Assembly: GCA_025618425.1 (NCBI GenBank)
Contig: CM046851.1
Coordinates: forward strand, 7,925,969-7,989,968
Origin: Heliocidaris tuberculata
Taxonomy: Eukaryota; Echinodermata; Echinoidea; Camarodonta; Echinometridae
DNA length: 64,000 nucleotides
Reading direction: 5' to 3'
Part shown: piece after piece, positions 14,301 to 27,695 of the stretch
Layout of the letters: the number at the start of each line of letters is the position of its first letter
Position numbering within the stretch: the stretch's first letter is position 1
Program-made: the position numbers and the translations under genes
Notes under the pieces: model-generated
Seen by the model: the letters and a program-made list of their open reading frames with translations, nothing else
The model's database searches: none
What the model was told of the DNA's origin: nothing

Positions 14301-17300
14301 TGCCATTCTTCGTCAGGGTACGCGACCAGAGTGCCGAACGCTGTGGCAGGCTATCCTTCATGCGTGAACCCAAGGTACCAAGAGGCCTTCCGCCGCAGAA
14401 GGCCGCTTGCAACCTCAACGTCACTATGCCATCCTATGTGAAGGTAAGGAAGAATTAAAAGGTACAACAGTCTCTGCTGTTCTCACTTAATCTGCATTTT
14501 AACCTGTTGAAGACTGAGCTCTGGATAGCTTTGGGTTAGAACCATTTAAAAAGTATCCTCGAAAAGTGTGCTCCAAGAACATAAATCCATTTCAAATGGT
14601 TTAAGGACATTATGAAACTTTTTCACATATAGTGCATAGGTGGCTTTCCATTTTGGGTTGGAAAAAAAATTCTATTCACACTTCCAAAAAAGAATATGAA
14701 AAAAAATTCTGGATAATTAAATTAAAACGAGTATAAATTATACGTTAATGAATTCATAGTAGATTGTCATTGTCATTTAACGTCACGATGTTGATTCATG
14801 TTGACTCTACTTATTGGAGATGTAGTATTACTTTAAATGTAAAATACTTTGGCAACAGATCATATTTTCTTCAGATCTGGCGGGTTTCTGGTTTAATCAT
14901 ATCCTTACCTCAAAATGTTCTTTCTCTAGAATTTCATGTCAGGTAATCGCAATATATCAAAGATGATATTAAAGTGATTTGGTAACTTTGTAGAGGCTTG
15001 ATAAAATCTGAGCTGCCTGGCCTTACATGCTATCAGTGTATGTAATATGGTGTAAAAATGAAGCCCAGGAAAAAAAATGCACTTCAAAATCATCATGTGC
15101 TTCACAAAAGTAAACATATGCAAGTGACAGGAAATGCCAGACTCATTTTCCCCCATAGACTCAGTGTTAGACTAAAGCGTATGGCCATACGTTTTCGTAA
15201 ATGGGAGTATTCAGTCATAGATATCTTAATAATAGCATTATATATTTGAAAACCTTTCTATGCCTGGCTATTTATTTATCCTTTTGAACATCATTATACA
15301 AGACAGATATCAAAATTCAACAATTTATGAAATCAAGCCTCCACAAAGTAACGAAATCCCTTTAAGTGAAAGGGATTTCTTTGTCATCTTGACAACAATA
15401 GAGATAGATTGTTTCTTTCAGCAGAGAAGATCAATAGGAAAGACTTATTCTTATAAAGTTTTTGTTCTGTCAGACAGTTCCAAAGTCATTTCTTATGTTC
15501 AAACTTTAATGTGTTTTTTCCCCCAATACTACTTTTTGCCTCGAAAAGGTGAAAAAAGCGAGCGAAAGTGAAACAGAGAGCGAATCATCGAGTGAAGATG
15601 AGGTATTTTGGATGTTAAATATTTGGAATGATTTGGTTGTGGTATATGTATGATTGCTGTCAAACAGTCATCACCTCATGATTTCTTTCTTTTGATTTGG
15701 TAGTTTTTATTTGGGTTTGAATGTTTAGTTTTGTGTTTATTCACAAGAGTTTCCAGTGTGCATGGTACATGTATTTATACTGAGCTCTCTCATAATCAAC
15801 ATCATATTTAAAAGGTCTCTGGAGATTCAGGTGAATTTAGGAACTAAAAACACTGCTGTTTTTAGTAATTGATATTGTCACCAAAATTTGGTGGTGTTCT
15901 CACCTTAGAAGTTACATGCATACCATGCAGACTGGTGAACTTATTGGTGTCTCTTCTTTGCATGTATATCTTAGTTTCTGTAGTGGTGTAGTGGTTATGA
16001 TAAGGGGTACTATTCAAGATATGACATCAGTTCATTTACAAAGTAAGCATGCAAACTGCTGTCTTCACTTGTAAAGGATTGACAGTTGGTTTATTAGTTG
16101 GTTACAGGTACACAGTTAAAGTTTGATACGTACATGTACTTCGTATGTAATTAGAAAATGCTTTTGAAGCAACATGCAAATCTTGAAGGGAAAGAAAAGA
16201 TGGTCATTAGGTGCACAGCTTTCCTGGTAGTGCTTAGAGGGAATATTTCATCCATTTGGAAGTATCAGATTTGCAAAAGTATTAGTACTGCACAGTTGAA
16301 TTTGGAAAAAAAGGGGACGCATCTAACTAGCATATGGTGTGTTACATAAATGGCTTGGAACTTCAAATGGACATTGCATGCAAGGTCATCACCATGGAAA
16401 TGCGGGGTCATCTGGAGGAGCATGGATGTTAATTACTCTGCAGGAGAGGAGATATAGCCAAATATGCACAAGTAGAGCTGCCTTGTCACATTTGCCTGTT
16501 TTAATATTTTGTTGCATGTCATTGCTTGTGTTTTTTTGTATGAGTTTGTTTTACTTGAAATAATGTGTCATGCTTTTCTATCTGGGTTTTTGCAAACAGA
16601 TTTATCAGAGCACTAAATATTTGACTGACACAATTCATTTTGAGTTGCATGTTGAAAAAGATTGTAAAGTTTTATCAAGAAATGGTAATGGTATACATTA
16701 AAGTTCTTCACTCTTCATAAATACATCTTATGCAGGCATTTACAACATTAATCTGTAGTTCGCACATTATATACAAGTAATTGAATCTTTACATTCTATG
16801 CTCTTTACTTACTTCTATGGCAATACTTATTTGATCTTTTATCAACTTATTTTCCACTACCAGGAGTACAAGATGGAAAAGGGCGAGGTATGAACAATTA
16901 ATGTCTAGAAGCATGCTTGTGATTTTCATTTTGATTTAGTACATATTTAAATAGGAAACGATTCTTTGGGGCCTGAAATCTTAACCAGTTTCACTTTGAA
17001 CAAGGAGATTTTAAAAATCAATCAGTCAAAATGAAATAGGCCAGTCTGTAAATATCAGGCACAGCACCACAATTTAGTATTCTGTATAAAAAAGATTATG
17101 AAACAAATTCTGTAATGAATAAATGAAAAGAACAGTTATTCTTGTTGGAATCGAGTAGTTGGATGTTAATATTTAAAGCTTCAGGTTGTCATAATTAGAA
17201 TGATACAATATTCATATATGAACAATGTTGAGAAGATATGTTTGGTGATTACATATGGAGGATATGTTTTGTTTAGTTTGAATATTTCAAGTTATTGACT

Positions 17301-20300
17301 AACAGTACTGCTGCTATTTCTGTTTGCAGTTTCTTTACAGAAATTTAATATTTGTGAAGAAGGATCTATTGAAAATGTTTTGGATGTATGTCTAACAATG
17401 TAAATATTAATAATGAAAATCACTAACTTTTTCTTTTGTAGGATTATGATTTGGACAGAATTTTTAAAAGTCTCTTCCTTTAGGACTCCATATTTTAAAT
17501 AATGAGATAATATACTTGACAAATAATGGCTTACATTGTACATGTACATGAATGTCTTTCAGTGTCAATATTTTTTGTTATATCTTGATATTACTAAACG
17601 AATCGAGTAATCATATTTTTAATGTTATTTTGTGGTCAAACACTGTACATGGACATGTACTCCTGTTATAATGTTTCCAATCGCTTTGGATGTGTAGGTT
17701 AGGCCCACTTCAAAATGATATGTACATATATATAAAAGCCATGTAGTCCCATGTACTGATAAAATTGTGCAGTTTTGTAAGTTTCCATCATGCTTTATGT
17801 ATCTTGTAATTCCCTTTCACAGCGAGAACAATATACAACCCAGGTAACAAAATTCAAAATGAAAAAGTGCCCCTGTCCACATCACCCCCTACCATTTTTT
17901 TTTAAATCCTAGAGTGCCACCTGTTTTTGGCCACCTTTTGTTTAACAATTCCTAAACAAGAAATAATCTTGCATTATTTTGTCAAATATAGGTGTGGTTT
18001 TCTCTTTTTTATAACTTTTTTGCCTGTATTGATTTGTCTATGAGATATTTTTGGTTGGTTTTGTTCAGATCTTCATAGTGAAATTTTAATGTTCATGTAG
18101 TGTGGTAGCAAATACCTTGTCCCTAGTGAGTATTGGCCTGTGTTCTCATAATTTGTTAAAGTCATTTTTAATATATGAGTGATACCTTACCATTTAAAAT
18201 CTCTTCCAATCCCCATCCCCAAGAAAAACAAAAGAAGATAGAAAAATGAAAAAAAATTAGATATTAATTGAAACTAAAATGCCTTCTGTGATTGAAATTT
18301 CCTGCTCAAAATTTTCAATTATTATGAAGAGGAGTGAAAGTTTTTCAAATACATGTACACCAAAGTCTATAGCATTTCCTGAATTTTTTTCAAAAATGAT
18401 AATTTTGATAGTGTTTACCCTTGCCCCTGTGATGCTACAGTTGATCTGTTCATGTTTTTGCAGTGTTCTCAAGTTATATGTTTACATACGTACACATAAA
18501 TACCTGGGTGCTACACAATATAAAGTACATATTTTTCCCAAGAGGGCTATCTTGTATAGGTTGATTGCCCTAACCATTAGCTGTTTCACCTCCACCCCCC
18601 CCCCCAAATATGTACTGGAAAATTTCCTGTTATTAAAATTATAAGATGATTTTGAGAATCATGCAAGCTTGTCTTTCTCTTTAATTATTTGGTCCATAAT
18701 GTCCAATTTTGAAGATATGCATGTAGTCTGTTTATTGGGTTTGAAGAAATGGTGAAAATACATGTATTTGCACGCTGATTCCCCCCCCCCCCCCCCCTCC
18801 GCAAATGCCCCCTAATAGAAGAGCATATTACTTAAGTACAAGTAGCACCCTGGTTTCACAGGTGTATTTAAAAAAAAACTTCAGTAAACTCTTATTTGTT
18901 ATGTTGTGCATGCCTGGTAGTAAGTTGGCCCTGTTAAATGTCAAAGAGTTATTTTTATTGGAGTTTAAACCATAGATGTCACTCCATTCTTTCGTTTTTT
19001 TATTTCCTCATGTCTTTCCTTTTTATTACCCTGGCTGGGCTCGACAGAAAGAGCAAAAGATGTTCACAAAGGTATCTGAAGACCTTTGAGTTATTTTAGC
19101 ATGCCCTTTAATAATCAGTGTCTTGTGATATGAAGATTGCTTTTGAAAATTATTTCAATTACAAGAATTCAGACATTTTCATTAACTTTCCAATAACTTA
19201 ATTTCGTCAGGTTGAAGTATGTGTATGGGCATGTGTGCATGGAATTTTCAAATTGGAATGATAGCTTGAAACAGAGTTCAGAAATGATATCTAGTAATCG
19301 TACATAGTGGTAATTTAGGGGTAACATTACTTTTATTATCCTGTAATAATACTCATATAGTATTTGCTTGAATGATTAAATCTGGGAAGGAGTTTTGTAT
19401 TTTGTTACTTATCAATTCCTTAAAATACTTTTTTATTGGTTTAAGATGGCCTTCTAGACTAAAAACCTTGAGATATAAGATATTTTTCAAAAGTTGTGAT
19501 TTGTATAGTAAATTGAAATCTGTAAATTCCATCCACCATATTGAGATTATTCAGGTGAACAGAATAAATTCTAGGACTTATACTTGGTCAACATACATGT
19601 ATGTTTCTTTAAGACATTCGTAGTGAATTATTTAACCATAATAGTAACTTCTTTAGTTATGATGCACAGGGTGTATAAAGATTGACAGTTTTTAAGATGA
19701 CTATATATGATGGTGTTGAGCAGTTGTACTTCAATGTAATCTTTTCCGAAACTTGCCGTCCACCCACAGAAGGAATTGTATTCACTCACCAGTATCGAAG
19801 AATATCAGGACGGAAGCAAGGTATATAGAAGTTAAAATATATTAACCCTTTCAAGACAATTGACCACATTTTGTGGTTTGGCTCAATAACTTTTGATTCA
19901 GAGCTCTAAAAAATAACCAGATGCAGAGTAGAAAAAGCAAAAATTTCTACACACATTGTGTCCATTTTTGTTGCATGACCATTTTGCGTATGATGCCAGG
20001 AATTTCAAAAAGGAGAATAAGCTTCATAATCCTTAAATTGGCAACACATTGAGAAGTTCAAAATCACTATTTTTTATCAAATTTGGCAATTTCTTCAACT
20101 TTTCGACTAAGTTTCTAATGATGTATATTGTTTTCAAAGACATTGCATTTTGTTAGAACCATGTAGCACTAAAAGAAAAATATTATTGTTGCCAATTTGA
20201 AGAATGAAATGTGATCAATTTAGCCTTTAAATAATTCCTGTCATGAAAGGGTTAACAATACATTAGAAAGAAATATATGCTGGAATAGGAAAAGGAAAGA

Positions 20301-23300
20301 AATTTACTTTAAGAGGTACATGTATTTTTTATATGCTCACTAATCCATCCAATTGTCTCTTCATTATGGAGAGCTTTAAGGAGGAGGGGGTTGTCCAACA
20401 TCTCCATTTTGAAAATGAATATCACGCTTATTTCTAATGGTCTTTTTTGCCTTTAAAATGTACTTAATCCCAGAATGAATAAGGTATTAGGGAATTACAT
20501 TAGAAGAACGTTAGTAAGAATGATACAAGCATGTAGGCATTGATTAATGGAGTTGGAGGTTGTATTTTTTTCTAATATTTGTCTTTTGATATTTATATTT
20601 GCATTGAAATATGAAGAAAATTCCTATGTTGCATTTTACATTTTATAGAAGGCACAGCATTGTTGCCTGGACTTCACAGTAGGATTTGATATTGTGTGGA
20701 AATGTCATATAACCTTACAAAATGTCTTTGAATATGCATTTACTAACTAATTTCCTCTTTTTTTCTTTGAATTTCTACTATCATTTAAATGATGCAAATC
20801 TCACCGTAACATATTCAATAAAGGTATTTTCAGTGAAAATGTATTATGTATTTATATGTATATAAAATGTATTATATTGTATAATTTATACATGTTAGAA
20901 ATATTCAGGTGGTGATGCACTTGCATGTGGATGTTTTATTCAATGTGTTTTTTGCTATTCATGTATTTTATATATATGCATTTTTTTCTATTTAAAAAAA
21001 TGGATATTCAACAAAAAATTTATGTAAAATAAGCCGATAAAGTAGGTTATTGTGAGTTTAACACGTTAGCATGTAGAGATTCGAAGCTATTATTGTGAAT
21101 ATTTAAAAAAGTTTCGTGACTTTGTGGAATTTTATTTTCTTTATTGTAGTTTAACATTTCGATATCATTATTAAATTGAGAAAATAGTTTTGACTGGTAT
21201 AATTGTGTTTAGGTATATTTAAACATAGGTTTAGACAAGACTTTACTGCATGCTTTGGTTTTGGTTTCTAGTTTTGTTTTGGTTTTATTTGTGATATTCT
21301 TTTGAGATTTGGATAATTAGCAGGATATGCTATTGATATGATAATAATTTCTTCACAATTTTATCGTGAACTTTATAGAATGGTGTTGATTGCATGACTT
21401 TTGCACTTTGCATGTCATTACAAGGTACTGTTTTGTAGTTACAGTTTCATTTTTACAATGCTTAAAGATAGTAGCATTTATGGACACCTTCCTTTTTCTA
21501 CACTGCCGTGAAATTCTAGCCACATGTCATTTGGAATTTTAAAATCTTGAAAGTTTGCTTCCTTTAGTTGTCAGCCTCCCTTTCAGGACAGGAATTATTT
21601 AAGGGCTAAATTGATCACATTTTGTTCTTCAAATTGGCAACAATAGAAATTTTCCTTTAGTGCTTCATGGTTTTAATAAGGTGTGATATCTTCTAAAACA
21701 ATATACATGGTTAACATTATGTCGAAAAGTTGAAAAAATTGCCAATTTCTGATGAAAAAACAATGATTTTGAACATCGCAATGTGTTGCCAATTTAAGGA
21801 TTTCAAAGCTTATTCTCTTTTAAAATTCCTGGCATCAAACACAGCATAGTCCTGCAACAAAAATGGACTGTGTGTGCAGAAATTTTTGCTCTTTCTACTC
21901 ATGCATAGATCTGGTATATTTTATAGAGCTCTGAATCAAAAGTTATTGAGCCAAACCACAAAATGTGGTAGATTGTCTTGAAAGGGTTAAGATGAAAATA
22001 GTTTACTCTTTCATATGCACTCTACATACATGTATAGTGACTAGAGCTTTGACAAAAGTTGTCGGATAAGTAATTCAGCCTTTTAAAAAAATAACATATC
22101 CCTTTTCTCAAATTGATTTCCTTTTATTTTCATTTATAATGCTACTACCTTTAAGCATGCCCTTGATGTGTTGAGTTGTTATTAATATTTGATTTCCTGT
22201 AAAATTGTAATTTCTGGTTATATTTGTTTTACTTTTCTTATTGATGTTTATTCCAAATTCCACATGTATATACTCTGTCAGTATAGTAATCTTTATTTAT
22301 TTTTTATAAGAAGGAAACTGAATGTTTACTTATGAGTAAAAATGAGTAATAGAGGGATGACATGCTTTGTGGAACAGTATACAAATAATTCATGTTTGCG
22401 AGTGCATTATTGAATATGCACTGACGAGTGTCAAGTCACAATGGGATAATGAACGAGACTTGTCGAGTTCATTATGACTTAACTGAGTGCAGTTCGTATC
22501 ACTAATGCTGGAGCAACAAAACATGAATTATTTGTTTTATAAATGGGTCAACAATGTGAACATAAAGTTTAAAAAGTTGGTTGCAAACCTCATTAAAATG
22601 CCAAGAATCACACAGTCCAGGAAGCTGCCATTTGCTTTCCTTGATGACACCACATTAAGTGCAGCCAAAAGGTATCATGCTCATCTCAGTGTGCGCATCA
22701 AAGTACTTGGCATGGCCTTCCTATATGAAGCTACACGCATTTCATTGCGTTTTAAATTGTATGCGGCAGAGGTACGCGTACGCAAACCTCAGCCATGCAT
22801 TATCACTTTTTGGTCACTTTTTCTTATTAGAACTTTCTTGCACAGTCATGACTGTAGGAAAGAAAAATGCACGGTCATGTGGTGTCATTTGACCAATTAG
22901 AATGCATACCATACATTCTAGAACCCGTTTTATAATTGTTCTTTTGAAGAGCATCTGTCAGTGTATTTGACTGATTTATGGCAAGGTACATTGTAACTTA
23001 CCAGTATTCTGATACATACAGTTGGCGAATCCTCTTTGGTGCTATCCATTGCATACTATTGGAATTTACCACTTTTGCTTATTGCTATATATTTGATCCT
23101 ACATGTATACAGATCACCTGACGATAATGTTGATCATAACCCATCATTTCTGTGTTATTTGTTTTTTGTGTTTGTTTAGGAGCAAGATGGAGTCCCAAGC
23201 AATCTCAACTTCGCTTCAATCAAACTACGCAAGAAATACACATTCCTCCAAGATCCCTCAATGAGTAAGTACTTCATAATTCAAAAAAAAAATTTTGGGC

Positions 23301-26300
23301 CCAATGTCTGTGTCAGATCTGAAGGGATTAATATAGTTTCAAGCATTAGCCCTTGAGCTTCTGCTTTCAAAATGATTTAATTCAACATCCTTACAGCTTT
23401 ATACTTAAAATGAAATAATTGCTGTTCTATTGAATTAATATGTTTCAAATACGAAGTCTCAAAAGTTTTTGTCGTTAACACTTACTCTTACTAAATGTAC
23501 AACCGGTCAAGTTTTTAAGATGGTTCACTTTTTCATGTTACATTTTGATTCAAACAGTTTTTATCCTACATCCAATAAACTGGGAAAAAAAATTAAATCT
23601 CTATTGCACCTCCATGCTACATGTTTATCAAATGATTATAAATCTGTTTTCTGCATAAGAAAATGGCAGTTTGGTTCTCATTTTACATGTAAGAATCATC
23701 CAGAGTGACCAGAACACGATTAAAAAAAAAAAAAATGTTTACACCGTGAATTGAAACACCAAACTCACTTTAAGTGTCACCTTTCCTTGTGCAGGTCCTA
23801 AGAGCGCCCACCAGCGTGCTGAAATCAGACTGTGGGACGTAGCAAACCAGGTAGGAGACCAATGGCAGGACCTGGGCCGTGAGCTAGGCCTCAGCGAGAG
23901 GGAACTCAAGGCTATTGAGAGGGAGAATGACGACAAACCAGAACAGGCCTTTGTCATGCTGCATAGTTGGTCCGAGCAAGAAGGCAAAGATGCAACAAGT
24001 AAGTCCAGAGTTTCTAATCTAAAAGTTGATGTACTTTTAACTTTTTGTATTCATAACAACAGGCAAATGAAACCTCTAGTAAATATTTCAGAAATATATC
24101 TTGATTAACTTCAAGACTTTCAAGATCATTCAAAATTCATGAAAGATGCAGTTTTAGAGCAATTTATCAAAAGCAGTATTTATGCACAAATGTACATGTA
24201 TGCAAGATTCAGTTTTGGTCAAAATGAAAATTTTTGACAATCAAAAATCACCTGACTTTTTTTTGTTGTTGAAAAACTGAGATTTAAGACACTTTAAAAA
24301 AAGAAAAGGTGTCATGGGGCAGTCATGGATTTTGTAGGGGGGGGGGTTGTCAAAATGCAAATGACTCCAACCCCTCCCTCCAGTGAAAATAGAGTTAAAA
24401 CACACCTCCTTAAGTACATGTTGTCTTTGAGATGATGATGTTGCAGGAATTTATATTTTGGTTAAAATTGGTTTCTTAAATATTATTCTTTATCCTTGTT
24501 TTCTAGGTGAAAAACTGGAGGAAGCTCTAAGGAGTATTGGTAGGGGAGACATCATCGACCGTTGCCTAGGCAACTTTGTCAGTCTCGATGTTTCAGCCCA
24601 ACCAGACGATGAGTCAGACATGATGAGAGACATCCAGATGGCTCTCGACCAATCAGGTGAGTCCATTTGAAATTCAACCAGTCGCATTTACACTACAATC
24701 CAAGGATTCTCATGGGGGGAAAAAAGAAAAGAAAAGAACAAGAACAAGAAGAAGAAAAAAAACCCTGCTTATCTCAGAAAACGTAATGTTTTCTTTGCCA
24801 GATGCAGGGGTAGATCCAGGATTTTGTATTAGGGGGCTATAAATTCAAAGACTTACGCAAGGAATAAAAAAAAAAATTGAACTTCATTTGTTCAATTTCA
24901 TTTGATAATTGTGACTTGGGAGTTCAATATTTTGTCACATGAATATGTTTCACGTTTTTACTCTTGAAAAAAATTGTATTTCAAACAGATTTTTGCACAC
25001 CCTGCCTCATGTTGCTTAGGGACAGTTCTTAGAAGTTTGAACACTGTTGATAATAGTACTATCTTCTGAATTCTCCTTTGTTCTGCTCGAAACACTTACA
25101 TGATTTCTTTCCCCCCCCTCCATCTTCTCCATTCTCCAGATCGCCTAGGAAATGACCTTGATGCCTTCTCACCTCAAGGTCAAGCAGACATCACGCTAGA
25201 GTTCTCTGGGGTAATTTCAATGAACTTGCATATTTGTGATGAATATTCATGTGGAGTCTGTGTTGCTGAGTGCGTGTATTTGATTGTCAACCAACCTGTA
25301 TCATGTCTTTGTTTGTTTCATGTTGTCTTGTTTATTTGTTCCGTGCTGAGGTTGTCAGTGGAGTTTTTTTCATGATGTGGTCTTTTTTTTAAAAATCAGA
25401 TTGTGTGTGCTTCATTATGATTGGAATGTAAAGAGGGGTGAAAAGGTGTGAGAGGAAGAAAACTGCTGCAAGAATAGAGAAGTATGGCTCTGTGAGTGTA
25501 TTTGTTTCATGTTGGTCATTTGTGAGTATTAAAAGTAAAAAGTGCTTCCCATGCTATGCTGGATTGTCAAAATTCATGTTACCTCAAAGCATGGCATCCA
25601 AAAAATAAAGAGAGAAAAAAAAAGCAAACAAGCAACAAAATAAAAATCTGTCCCAAGATGACTGCCTGTCTAAAATAAAGAGAGGGAGAGAAAGAGAGAG
25701 AGAGAGAGGGAGAGAGAGAGGGGAAAATAGTTGAGAATGAAGTAGATAAAAAGCAAGTGCAATATAATCAGGCAGATATTGTATTCTGTAGAATTTTCTT
25801 CTATTTGTTATTTGCTGCAAATATTAATTGCAAGAATTTAATATTATGCCATGACACATAGAATGAAGAAATAGATATGATAGAGATATTCAGTGCAGTG
25901 GATGAGATGAATCTCATGTGTGATGTATTGCTGAGGTCATGTGGTATATTTCTAGATGAAGCAAACATGTGTGTGTGATATAATTCATGGTAATATGAGA
26001 GGTGTGATATAAAAATGTGAGAGGGAAAAGGGCATAGTGAAATTAGAAATTTGACCCATACTAAAGTTTCAGTATATCTTATTATTCCATCTAAATTTAT
26101 TTTTAGAAAAGAAAGAAAAAAAAAAAAAAACACCCAAGAAACTCTTTGCTCTCACCCCATTGCTCCTATACTTTTCACCCCTGTTTCAGGTCTTTCATTC
26201 TCTTTCAAATTCCCATCTTTCTTCTTTTCATTTTCCTGAAAATATGAAAATATTTCCATCCTTCTTGTATGAAATCCCTTGTATTTTTCATTATTTTCTC

Positions 26301-27654
26301 CAATCCATATTCCATGTAAATTTATTACACCTGCATATATTTTGTAGTCCTATTGTTTAATTTCATTTTCTTTTTTCGTATTTGCAATTCCTATTGAATT
26401 TTGCTTCTTGTCATGTCAACACCCACATTATGTAGCCTCAACAGTAATTTCATGGCAGTCTTCGAAGATCAATAAATCCTCCATTTTTCAGCAGGAGCCT
26501 GTTCTCTTCAAGTGCTTTTGAAGCATGTTACACATTTCCACTCTTTCCTTCCATAAGTTTTACCTTGAATAAATTAGCTTACTCAGTTTCCATTATGATT
26601 TAATATGATCTTTCCTTTATCCCATTCATATATACATCTAAAGTAATATTGTTATTTGGATGTATTATTAAGTACTTTGACCCATGTCTTGTATGAGTTA
26701 TGCATGCATCGTAAAGTATGATACTTATGCTGTTTCCCCCCCCCCCCCCACTTTCCTCTTCTTTAACCCTTCGGATGCCAGAAAAGAAGAGCAGCTAAGC
26801 TCATGAATAACCCAACCATTTCTTTTGCAGCATTTGGAACACCCAGCCACCTGCTATAGTTGCACTTTGAAGAAGAAAGTCCTAGATTTGATTGCTGATG
26901 TCTTCTTCCATTTTTTGTTCACAACTTGCTTTTTAATTTTGTTTCATCCACACATGCTTCACCATTGCATGCTTTTAGATTAAAAACCCATTTCATCTCT
27001 TCATATTATTCTTTATTTATTATTTTTTCAATTTCCTTCTTGTATTCCCAACCAATCTTGACTTATTCTAAACAACTGCAACCAGTAATGCACTATGTTT
27101 CTTATTATTTGTTACAATTTTATTTGTATTTTTGATTATTATTTTTTCAATACTAATTATTCAGTTTATTGTGTATGTATTTGATTTATTTTCAAACTAA
27201 CCCCATTAATTGATCTACGATTCTAAACAATGCTCCAATTTGTTAAATATGGAAATCCCAACTGCGCTTCGCACCGTTCATTCGTACATGCTGCACCGCG
27301 CTAAGGATCAAGGGGGATTTAACCGTGGCCAGATTCATGCATTCAAGGTATGCATGAAAAGAGTTCATCATTTTACCATTACTTCAAGTTAATACCTGAG
27401 CTATGACCCCCTCACCTTTGACCCCTGACCTTTGACTCCCCATGGAACTTCAGCTTGCTCGGTGTGGTTGGCAGAGTCGATAGAGTCTGTTGTTGGCGAT
27501 GTTGTGGTGGGCGAGTTTTGTTTCCAGGCTCAATGTGCGTAGTGGCCTCTGTGTTTACCAATACGCTTTAACCATTTCCCAGCCCTTGTCTTCATCTACA
27601 TGTATTCTTTCTTTCTCATGTATTGTGTCCACGAACATGAAGATGTCCCTCCTT

Positions 27655-27695
<41 letters not shown>

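Larger units (their letters stand above)
19821..23179 (+). other. Intron with two inverted TTAA elements and a foldback element
   Basis: Holds a TTAA-flanked element at 19842-20255, its inverted relative at 21578-21990 and a 155-bp foldback at 22381-22535. A 137-residue reading frame at 22487-22900 overlaps the foldback; I do not consider it a gene. Confidence 0.7.

Noticed and set aside
22487..22900. 137-residue plus-strand reading frame
   Set aside because: Intronic, overlaps a foldback element, shows no recognised domain and has no splice pairing with the gene's phase. Possibly repeat-derived.
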